From CAZGRP01 sp964527995 (GTDB lineage Bacteria; Zhuqueibacterota; Zhuqueibacteria; Oceanimicrobiales; CAZGRP01): a stretch of DNA of 5,022 bases. Below are positions 1 to 5,022 of the stretch, in pieces. Both the position numbers and the translations under genes were made by a program. The notes under the pieces are model-generated. The model was not told the DNA's origin. It worked only from the letters and a program-made list of their open reading frames with translations, and did not search any database. The stretch covers positions 1 to 5,022 of the forward strand of contig CAZGRP010000135.1 of assembly GCA_964527995.1 (NCBI GenBank). The letters are read 5' to 3'. Within the stretch, counting starts at the first letter, position 1. Each line of letters opens with the position of its first letter.

Positions 1-510
1 GTCTTCGGTCACCAGAATGTTGGCGGGCTTGATGTCGCGGTGCACAATGCCTTTGGCATGCGCTTTGGCCAGGCCTTCGGCGATTTGGATGGCATAGTTA
101 ATTGCGTCATCTAGCGGTAGGGGACATCCGACACCCCCCTTTAATTCCCCCCTCGAGGGAAATACACCCCCCTTAGTCCCCCCTCGAGGGGGGATTAGGG
201 GGGTGTCGATAATTTCGGCAAGTGATTTCCCCTCGATGTATTCCATGGCGATAAAAAGCTGCCCGTCGGCCTCATCGATTTCGTAAATGTGAGCAATGTT
301 GGGGTGGTTCAGCGCTGAGGCCGCTTTGGCTTCGTGGATGAAGCGCTTTTTGTTCTCCTCATCCTGGCTCAGGTGGGGCGTCAGGAACTTGAGGGCGACG
401 AAGCGGTCGAGTTTGGTGTCCCGGGCTTTGTAGACCGTGCCCATACCGCCCTGCCCGATTTGCTCAATAATTTTATAGTGCGATATGGTCTTCCCTACTA
501 AATCAGCCAT
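1..510 (-). CDS. Eukaryotic-like Ser/Thr protein kinase, N-terminal part (gene runs off the left edge)
   Basis: The first 170 codons are present and stay open to base 1. The protein starts MADLVGKTISHYKI. It shows a glycine-rich loop GQGGMGTV at residues 19-26, the ATP-anchoring lysine K41 in VALKFL, the helix-C glutamate E60 in FIHEAKAA, and the catalytic loop HRDIKPAN at 157-164 (D159, N164). This is a PknB/Hanks-type kinase that phosphorylates Ser/Thr in the cytoplasm; the DFG motif and anything C-terminal lie outside the window. The start follows AGGAG with a 7-nt gap. It is closely related along its length to the kinase at 2286..4871, so a TM/TolB/TPR tail is plausible but unseen. Oddity: residues 102-127 are encoded by a palindromic repeat inserted between the hinge and helix-E regions. 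The neighbouring kinase has only KRG there. The reading frame is intact and all visible catalytic residues are present, so the gene is probably functional. Confidence 0.93.
   Translation of the reverse strand, partial: MADLVGKTISHYKIIEQIGQGGMGTVYKARDTKLDRFVALKFLTPHLSQDEENKKRFIHEAKAASALNHPNIAHIYEIDEADGQLFIAMEYIEGKSLAEIIDTPLIPPRGGTKGGVFPSRGELKGGVGCPLPLDDAINYAIQIAEGLAKAHAKGIVHRDIKPANILVTED
130..207. repeat. 78-bp palindromic C/G-run element inserted in frame in a kinase gene
   Basis: The element is bounded by perfect 10-bp inverted ends, GACACCCCCC (130-139) and GGGGGGTGTC (198-207). It contains two tandem copies of a unit ACACCCCCC-spacer-CCCCCC-TCGAGGG that start 33 bp apart (131 and 164). 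The second copy continues into a near-perfect hairpin centred on CTCGAG at 183-188 (arms about 164-185 and 186-206, spacers TTAGT against ATTA). The first copy breaks off after TCGAGGG, with its own CTCGAG at 152-157. The length is exactly 26 codons and the ends coincide with codon boundaries of the minus-strand kinase gene. It is translated as D102 to V127, including two 11-residue repeats, PPRGGTKGGVF and PSRGELKGGVG. It resembles small non-autonomous REP/MITE-like palindromes, including those known to sit inside genes (for example Rickettsia palindromic elements). No transposase is nearby and I see no clear target-site duplication. Confidence 0.9.
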
Positions 511-517
511 GCTTAGT

Positions 518-522
518 CTCCT
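518..522 (-). promoter_or_regulatory. Ribosome binding site of the partial kinase
   Basis: On the minus strand AGGAG lies 7 nt upstream of the ATG at 510..508. This supports the MADLVGK start. I found no convincing promoter hexamers close upstream, so the gene could be read from the racemase transcript across the 186-bp gap. Confidence 0.7.
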
Positions 523-578
523 GAGTTGCTCCTATGCAAGTCAATAGCAGGCGGGCGGCGGCGAGCGTTTCGAGGATT

Positions 579-653
579 TCAAAGTGGGATATGGGCTTCG
601 TTGTTTGGGTTTAGCTTGATGGCGCGCTGAAAGTGCTTTTCACCCTCGACTCT
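579..653 (-). pseudogene. TPR-like coding remnant between the racemase and the kinase
   Basis: Read on the minus strand from 653 to a TGA at 581..579, this stretch gives RVEGEKHFQRAIKLNPNNEA followed by HIPL and a stop. FQRAIKLNPNNEAH is an excellent match to the second helix and turn of a tetratricopeptide repeat (x-F-x-x-A-I-x-L-N-P-N-x-x-x-A). It is closed upstream by an in-frame TAG at 656..654 and has no start codon or ribosome binding site, so it cannot be an independent gene. Just past its stop, the next frame is open (HFEILETLAAARLLL...) down to a TGA overlapping the kinase start codon, which would fit a frameshifted tail. The likeliest reading is the 3' end of a decayed TPR gene, perhaps a lost relative of the neighbouring TPR-kinase. 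With about 24 residues, a chance match cannot be excluded. Confidence 0.42.
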
Positions 654-685
654 CTACGCTCTACGCAGGCTCGCCACGCTCTACG
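652..685. repeat. Short direct repeats with a CTCTACG core
   Basis: The 10-mer ACGCTCTACG occurs at 656-665 and again at 676-685, a 20-bp period, and CTCTACG also occurs at 652-658. The repeat sits between the racemase stop codon and the TPR-like remnant, on the boundary where coding similarity is lost. It could be a deletion or recombination scar or part of a dispersed intergenic repeat; one window cannot tell. Confidence 0.45.
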
Positions 686-696
686 AACCACCCAGA

Positions 697-1917
697 CTAC
701 CCAACGCCAACATACACCCTCGGCAACAACGGGCTCATCCCAATCAGGATCTTGTACACCGAAGTCCCGGTCCAGGCGGCCACCTCCTCGGCGGTCACTT
801 CGCTACCCCCTTGCCTGCCGATGAGCACCGCCTCATCACCGATCTCACACTCCACCGCGCCCGTCACGTCGAGCGTAGTGTGATTGGCCGTCACCAGGGC
901 GATGGCGGGCCACCGCCGCCCGCGGACGATGACGTCGGCTTTGCCACCAACCTGATATGGGTAGCCATCGGAGTACCCGATGGCAAGCGTTGCAACGCGC
1001 GTTTCTTGTTGGGCCGTGAACGCTCGGTGGTACGACACCGAGTCTCCTGGGCGCAGTGTCTTGAGGTAGACCACCCGTGCCTTCAGCGCCATGGCAGGCC
1101 GCAGGTCCAGCTTGCGCGCCTCGTATTCCTCCTCCGATGGATAGTGCCCGTAGAGCGTAATGCCGGGCCGCACCATGTCCAGATAGGCCTGAGGGAAAGC
1201 CAGCACACCGGCGCTGCTGGCAGCGTGACGCAGCCCGACGGAGATGCCTCGCTTGCCCGCCGCCGTGCAAAGCCGCAGAAAGCGATCGAGCTGGATTCTG
1301 TCGAATTCCTCATCCTCGGTGAAGGTCGTGAAAACTCCTTCGATCTCGATTTCGCGGTAGGAAGCAACCTTCTCAATGAAAGGCAACGCCTTATGGTGCG
1401 GCACCCCGACTCGTCCAAGGCCGGTGTCTACCTTGATGTGAACCTTGGCCGTGCCGCCCACCCTACGTGCAGCCTCGGCGAGCGCCGCCACCTCGTCGGT
1501 GTAGACGGACTGCGAAATGCTGCGGCGCACAAGCTCCGGGGCTTCCGAGGCTGAAAAAGGTCCAAAATTCAAAATGGGCGTGCGAACGCCGCTCTCCCTG
1601 AGGAGCAAAGCTTCCTGAACCTTGCCAACGGCGAGGAAACGGATGTTCTGCTTCTCGAGGAACTTCGCCACCTCGACCAGGCCGTGGCCGTAGGCGTTGG
1701 CCTTGATCACGCCCATGACCGGACGGGGGCTTACCCTCTGCCGGATCTGGGCCAGATTCCAGGCGATGTGATTGAGATTGACTTCGAGCCAGGGGTCCAT
1801 TGTGGCCGTAAAAGACTGCTGCCGGATCGGCCGATGCTCCGGCGTTTTCCAGGCGACGAGACCGATGGGGACCGCGCCCGCCACCCTTAGAAACTCTCTT
1901 CGTTTCAATCTTTGCAT
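697..1917 (-). CDS. alr: Alanine racemase-family PLP enzyme with a Tat signal peptide
   Basis: A 406-residue fold-type III PLP racemase, interconverting L- and D-alanine or other amino acids. The PLP lysine is K72 in VIKANAYGHG. Also seen are VDTGLGRVG (163-171), RHAASS (230-235), the pyridine-contacting arginine in VRPGI (249-253), the catalytic tyrosine Y296 in VSYHR, GYSDGY (314-319) and a C-terminal LPRVY. The N-terminus has a twin-arginine motif KRREFLR (5-11) followed by a hydrophobic stretch VAGAVPIGLVAW (12-23), a Tat leader. Family-typical sequence starts near M40 (MDPWLEVNL), but GGAGGAAG lies 7 nt before codon 1, which favours the longer, exported form. I see no clear AxA cleavage site and no lipobox cysteine. 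Unusual positions: the usual CMDQ motif is TANH (343-346), the usual THFA is TTFT (197-200), and the tyrosine near the C-terminus of Bacillus-type enzymes is P396. Both lobes are complete. Family membership is secure; substrate and export are inferred. Confidence 0.95.
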   Translation of the reverse strand: MQRLKRREFLRVAGAVPIGLVAWKTPEHRPIRQQSFTATMDPWLEVNLNHIAWNLAQIRQRVSPRPVMGVIKANAYGHGLVEVAKFLEKQNIRFLAVGKVQEALLLRESGVRTPILNFGPFSASEAPELVRRSISQSVYTDEVAALAEAARRVGGTAKVHIKVDTGLGRVGVPHHKALPFIEKVASYREIEIEGVFTTFTEDEEFDRIQLDRFLRLCTAAGKRGISVGLRHAASSAGVLAFPQAYLDMVRPGITLYGHYPSEEEYEARKLDLRPAMALKARVVYLKTLRPGDSVSYHRAFTAQQETRVATLAIGYSDGYPYQVGGKADVIVRGRRWPAIALVTANHTTLDVTGAVECEIGDEAVLIGRQGGSEVTAEEVAAWTGTSVYKILIGMSPLLPRVYVGVG

Positions 1918-1924
1918 CGGGCAG

Positions 1925-1932
1925 CTTCCTCC
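1925..1932 (-). promoter_or_regulatory. Strong ribosome binding site that selects the Tat-leader start
   Basis: GGAGGAAG on the minus strand, 7 nt upstream of the ATG at 1917..1915. A near-ideal Shine-Dalgarno sequence here argues that translation begins at MQRLKRREFL, including the twin-arginine leader, rather than at the internal ATG at 1800..1798. Confidence 0.8.
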
Positions 1933-2137
1933 ACAAAGATCAACTGGAATTGGGGTGAGACATTGTCATTCGAGGAAGGAGGTACGGGTTCGTAGGAACG
2001 TGTGGCCCGGAATTCAGGGATTGGCCGCATCTTGAGGGTCGGTTCAGGGGGAGCATTGAAGATGGGCGAAAGCCCTCACTCGCCATTCCGCCGCGAACGT
2101 CCTTCAGCCTTCCGTGCATTCCTTTCCCTGCAAACAA

Positions 2138-2166
2138 ATTATTGCTTCTTATGGCAAAGTCAACAA
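2138..2166 (-). promoter_or_regulatory. Candidate sigma-70-type promoter for the racemase gene
   Basis: Reading the minus strand, TTGTTG (2166..2161) is followed after 17 nt by AATAAT (2143..2138), a 5/6 match to TATAAT. An overlapping TTGACT (2163..2158) is a better -35 but gives only a 14-nt spacer to AATAAT. A T-tract just upstream (about 2171-2164) could act as an UP-like element. It is the only AT-rich island in the gap and lies about 220 bp before the start codon. No transcript data are available. Confidence 0.35.
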
Positions 2167-2285
2167 AAAAATCGACCCTGGACTTTGATCCATTCACGCT
2201 CCTGCATTTGCGTCGCGCGAGACTACGTCGGAACCCACAGTCGTGGCACCGCCAATCACGATGATCACCGACTCAAGAAAGGCAC

Positions 2286-4871
2286 CTACCTCTTCAGGGC
2301 GGTCCGGATCAACTCCTTGAACCGAGGCTCGTCGTACAGGGCCTGCAAGTCTGGATGGATCTTCATCCAGACGACGTTCCGGAAGCCGTTCTTGATCGCT
2401 AGCTGTAGCCGGTCCAATGCCTGCCGCTTCTTTCCCTGCACACAGAGAAGCTGGGCAAATCCGAAGTGGTTGGTGGAGTCCACCGCCATCGCTCTCTGCC
2501 CGACAGCCCAGCCGCGTTCCTTTTGTCCCAACCGTGTGAGGACCAGAGCCAGGGCGAGGTGGTTCTCCGAGTTGTCCGAGTCGTTGCGCACCCATTTCTG
2601 CGCGTCCCGAAGAAACCGTTCGTAGTGCTCACGCCCAGCCTTTCGGTTTCTCATCAGGTCGTATACGACCCCCAACTGGTAATGGGCCCAGGAGTCCGCC
2701 GGGTCGAGCTCCAGGATCTTCTGCAATGGTTCGATCGCCTGCGCGTATTTCCCCTGCAGCCGAAGGGCATGCCCGAGTCGGTACAGTTCGAGCGTGGACT
2801 TGGGGTTCAATTCGAGTGCTTTTTCAAAAGCCGCCTGGGCCTGTTCGAGGCTGTCCAACCCGAGGTAGGCCCAGCCAAGGTGGTCGTAGGCCCAGAAGTC
2901 GTTTGGGTTCCTGGCAATCTGCCGCCGCGTCCACGTCAGAGCAGAGTCCGGTTCCACCAACTGATAGAGATAAAGGATGGCCAAGCTGTTGTAGGAAGGC
3001 ATCAGGTACGGGTCGAGCCGGATGGCCTGTTGGTACTCCGAGATTGCGTCGCGGTAGCGCCCCATCGCCTGATAGACTCTACCCAGGTTGTTGTGTGCGG
3101 CACTGTAGTCGGGATACAGCGCCAACAGTGTCTTCTGATACCCGGCAGCTTTCTCGAGGTCGTTCTCGATCGCCTGGGCATAGAAAGCCAGAATCCCATA
3201 CTTCTCCTTTTCAGTCAGGTCGCCGACGTTGTCGATGACCCTGGCAAGCAGCCTTTTGCCTTTCTCACGGTCGAACCCTTCCACCCAGCCAGCCATCTCG
3301 AAATGAAGCATGCCCAAAGAGGCCCGCGCTGCGGTAAAAGTCGAATCGATCCGCAGGGCATTCTCGTAGTATACCCTGGCCTCCTGGAGGTTGCCTTCCC
3401 GGTGTTTCTGAATGGCCAGCGAGTATTGTTTCAGCGCCGGGAGCGAACCGGTTGTGACTTCGACCAGCGACTTGCTGCGCTGCGAGATGGCCGCCATCGT
3501 CTCGCCGAGGTTCCGCCGGACACGTTTGGTCAGGTCGTCCAGGGCGTTCAGTACATCGGCCCGGCGGCGAGCCTGGACGATCTGCGACTGCAGCGCTGTG
3601 CCCGAACTGACCTCCTGAATCACAGCCGTGAGCGCGTACCGGTCGCCCACCCGGCTGATGCTCGGAGCGAGCACGACCTTGATGCCCTCGCGCTCGGCGA
3701 TCTCCCGCGCCAGCGCGTCGTCAACCCGATCGACGTCCGTACGCTTCATCCGCCTGAGGACTTCCCGGATTCGCCGCTTCGGGAAGACGTTGAGATAGCG
3801 CGATTGGCCGATGCTCACTGCGAAAGCAGTAGAAAGGGATTGGTCGAAGATCTCCTCGCCGGTCAGGTTCTCGAAGTCGGCGACCAGAAGCCAGTCGCGC
3901 TCGGAGAAGGGGATCGTCTTTGTGGGATAAAAGAGGAGGACGCCGCCAGCCAGACCGAAGAGGACGATGACGGTCGTCCACAGCAGGGGAGACGCCAGCC
4001 TCCTGCGCTTCGGAGGACCTGGCCCGGCGCGAGTGCGCCGCTGCGGCGCTCCGGGCAGGTCTCGATCGATACGGCGGAGATCGGTTATCACTTCGTCGGC
4101 ATGCTGGTAGCGCTCGTTTGGATGTTTCGCCACCATCTTCAGGATGGTCCGCTCCAGATCCATCGGCACGCCCGAGCGCAAAGCCGTGGGCGGCTCCGGG
4201 TCCTCATTCAGAATCGAATAGACCACCGCCTGCTCGTAGTCGCCTTGGAAAGGGAGTTGCCCTGTGACCATTTCATAAAGAACAACTCCCAGCGACCAAA
4301 TGTCAGTGCGGTGATCGACCACCTCTCCCCGAGCCTGTTCCGGAGACATGTAAGCCACCGTGCCCAGGGTGGTGCCGGTCTGCGTGAGCCTGGTTTCGCC
4401 CCTGAGCTTCGCCAGTCCGAAATCGACGATCTTCAGCACGCCGTCGCTCGTGACCATCAGGTTGGCTGCCTTGACATCCCGATGGATGATACCCTTATCG
4501 TGGGCTTTGGACAACCCCAGCGCTGCCTGGATGGTGATGCCCAGGACCTCGTTCAGTTTGAGCGGCCCGCGTTTGATCTTCTCGCTGACCGTCTCGCCCT
4601 CGCAGAAGGCCATGGCAATAAACATCTGGCCTTCTGCCGTCTCGTCGATCTCGTGGATGGTGCAGATGTTGGGGTGATCCAGCGAGGACGCAGCCCGAGC
4701 TTCATGCGTGAAGCGGGTCTTTGCCTCGGGGCTACGGGTTAGCTCTGGCGGGAGGAACTTCAGGGCCACCGTGCGCCTGAGCCGGGTGTCTTCAGCTTTG
4801 TAGACGACACCCATACCGCCCTCGCCGAGCTTTTCCAGGATGCGATAATGTGAAATTGTCTTGCCAACCAT
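2286..4871 (-). CDS. Transmembrane Ser/Thr protein kinase with TolB-like and TPR sensor region
   Basis: An 861-residue Pkn-type receptor kinase. The kinase domain (about 1-270) is complete: GEGGMGVV loop (16-23), lysine K38, helix-C E57, catalytic loop HRDVKAAN (130-137), DFG (150-152), activation segment TLGTVAYMSPEQ ending in SPE (176-178), and DIWSLG. A basic proline-rich linker (about 275-293) leads into one membrane helix (about 295-315), placing the kinase in the cytoplasm and the rest outside the membrane. A TolB/CsgG-like region follows (about 326-440; LLVADFENLTGEEIFDQSL), then about nine TPRs (about 482-830, clearest around 591-730). The end, IHPDLQALYDEPRFKELI, is a conserved tail in such TPR proteins. 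It probably senses a ligand or partner and phosphorylates Ser/Thr targets; ligand and targets are unknown. The ATG at 4871 is preferred because GGGGAGG lies 6 nt before it and the paralogue aligns there. An ATG at 4886 would add five residues but overlaps that ribosome binding site. Ala replaces the usual Pro in HRDxKPxN, a tolerated variant. Confidence 0.95.
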   Translation of the reverse strand: MVGKTISHYRILEKLGEGGMGVVYKAEDTRLRRTVALKFLPPELTRSPEAKTRFTHEARAASSLDHPNICTIHEIDETAEGQMFIAMAFCEGETVSEKIKRGPLKLNEVLGITIQAALGLSKAHDKGIIHRDVKAANLMVTSDGVLKIVDFGLAKLRGETRLTQTGTTLGTVAYMSPEQARGEVVDHRTDIWSLGVVLYEMVTGQLPFQGDYEQAVVYSILNEDPEPPTALRSGVPMDLERTILKMVAKHPNERYQHADEVITDLRRIDRDLPGAPQRRTRAGPGPPKRRRLASPLLWTTVIVLFGLAGGVLLFYPTKTIPFSERDWLLVADFENLTGEEIFDQSLSTAFAVSIGQSRYLNVFPKRRIREVLRRMKRTDVDRVDDALAREIAEREGIKVVLAPSISRVGDRYALTAVIQEVSSGTALQSQIVQARRRADVLNALDDLTKRVRRNLGETMAAISQRSKSLVEVTTGSLPALKQYSLAIQKHREGNLQEARVYYENALRIDSTFTAARASLGMLHFEMAGWVEGFDREKGKRLLARVIDNVGDLTEKEKYGILAFYAQAIENDLEKAAGYQKTLLALYPDYSAAHNNLGRVYQAMGRYRDAISEYQQAIRLDPYLMPSYNSLAILYLYQLVEPDSALTWTRRQIARNPNDFWAYDHLGWAYLGLDSLEQAQAAFEKALELNPKSTLELYRLGHALRLQGKYAQAIEPLQKILELDPADSWAHYQLGVVYDLMRNRKAGREHYERFLRDAQKWVRNDSDNSENHLALALVLTRLGQKERGWAVGQRAMAVDSTNHFGFAQLLCVQGKKRQALDRLQLAIKNGFRNVVWMKIHPDLQALYDEPRFKELIRTALKR

Positions 4872-4877
4872 ATCTGA

Positions 4878-4884
4878 CCTCCCC
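4878..4884 (-). promoter_or_regulatory. Ribosome binding site that decides the TPR-kinase start
   Basis: GGGGAGG on the minus strand, 6 nt before the ATG at 4871..4869. The alternative in-frame ATG at 4886 lies directly against this sequence and would leave it inside the coding region, so the MVGKTISHY start is favoured. Confidence 0.75.
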
Positions 4885-4979
4885 ATTCGGTTAGGTCTGT
4901 GGCATTTTCAGTGAGGTTCCGCTTACGAGGTGAACTCGCGAAGATTCAGGCGCCAGCTCGAAAAGCTCGCATTGCAGGC

Positions 4980-5010
4980 TGCCGGGTCAGTTGCAACCGC
5001 TTCTCCGGCA
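4980..5010. repeat. Nested inverted repeat upstream of the TPR-kinase
   Basis: TGCCGG (4980-4985) and CCGGCA (5005-5010) form a 6-bp inverted repeat. It encloses a perfect 8-bp palindrome GTTGCAAC (4990-4997). It lies about 110-140 bp upstream of the kinase start in an otherwise featureless 151-bp region with no recognisable promoter. It could be an operator or the hairpin end of an upstream transcript, or it may be chance; no T-run follows it. Confidence 0.25.
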
Positions 5011-5022
5011 AATCGTGCCGAA

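Larger units (their letters stand above)
1918..2285 (-). other. Intergenic leader between the TPR-kinase and the racemase
   Basis: This 368-bp stretch holds no gene I can support. Open frames across it lack family features or a credible ribosome binding site. It contains an AT-rich island at about 2130-2172, in contrast with its GC-rich surroundings, taken here as the racemase promoter. If so, the racemase mRNA has an untranslated leader of roughly 200 nt. A weak imperfect inverted repeat ATGGGCGA/TCGCCAT lies around 2060-2086. I saw no rho-independent terminator for the upstream kinase. Confidence 0.6.

Noticed and set aside
130..207. CRISPR array or rho-independent terminator
   Set aside because: There are only two imperfect tandem copies with no unique spacers, so it is not CRISPR. 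The hairpin lacks a following T-run and lies inside an open coding frame, so it is not a terminator.
811..1554. A 247-codon plus-strand open frame opposite the racemase
   Set aside because: Antisense shadow of alr. No family features are visible and the opposite strand carries every catalytic motif of the racemase.
1940..2197. An 85-codon minus-strand open frame in the kinase-racemase gap
   Set aside because: It overlaps the AT-rich candidate promoter, shows no domain or signal peptide and has no convincing ribosome binding site. Most likely chance.
2155..2200. Terminator for the TPR-kinase, using the minus-strand T-tract at about 2171-2164
   Set aside because: The only stem before the T-run is about 4 bp (TGGA/TCCA) and is not adjacent to it. 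The tract fits better as part of the AT-rich promoter region.
2002..2625. A 207-codon plus-strand open frame crossing the gap into the kinase gene
   Set aside because: About half of it is antisense to the conserved TPR region, and the rest has low-quality composition with no motif.
2466..4742. A 758-codon open frame on the plus strand opposite the TPR-kinase
   Set aside because: It is the antisense shadow of a clearly real GC-rich kinase/TPR gene. Its translation is rich in R, H, Q and V with no recognisable domain, and it has no credible start context.
4872..5022. Promoter for the TPR-kinase
   Set aside because: I tried TTGCAA and TTTTCG as -35 candidates but found no acceptable -10 at 16-18 nt. 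The promoter may lie outside the window or use another sigma factor.

Overview
The window carries three genes, all transcribed on the minus strand, so they read from high to low coordinates: a complete eukaryotic-like Ser/Thr kinase fused to TolB-like and TPR regions (4871..2286), a complete alanine-racemase-family gene with a twin-arginine (Tat) leader (1917..697), and the first 170 codons of a second, paralogous Ser/Thr kinase that runs off the left edge (510..1). The DNA is GC-rich, with strong GGAGG-type ribosome binding sites. Pkn kinases joined to TPR arrays, together with C/G-run palindromes centred on CTCGAG, suggest a large-genome, mostly uncultivated bacterium (KSB1, Calditrichota, Acidobacteriota or a similar group). 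The phylum cannot be fixed from this window.

Layout. 1..510: kinase N-lobe and catalytic loop, interrupted by a 78-bp palindromic C/G-run element (130..207) that is translated in frame as 26 extra residues. 511..696: intergenic, holding a short TPR-like coding remnant (579..653) and a short direct repeat. 697..1917: alr-family gene. 1918..2285: non-coding leader with an AT-rich candidate promoter. 2286..4871: kinase/TPR receptor. 4872..5022: upstream region with a ribosome binding site and a small nested inverted repeat, but no recognised promoter.

The two kinases are close paralogues (both begin around VGKTISHY and continue collinearly). The larger is predicted to be a single-pass membrane protein with a cytoplasmic kinase and an outer TolB/TPR sensor. 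The racemase between them has a Tat leader and several departures from the usual active-site residues, so it may be an exported racemase making non-canonical D-amino acids or acting in wall remodelling rather than the housekeeping cytoplasmic enzyme. A link between racemase and kinases is inferred only from position. The two strongest observations are the frame-preserving palindromic insertion in the kinase and the Tat-exported, active-site-divergent racemase.
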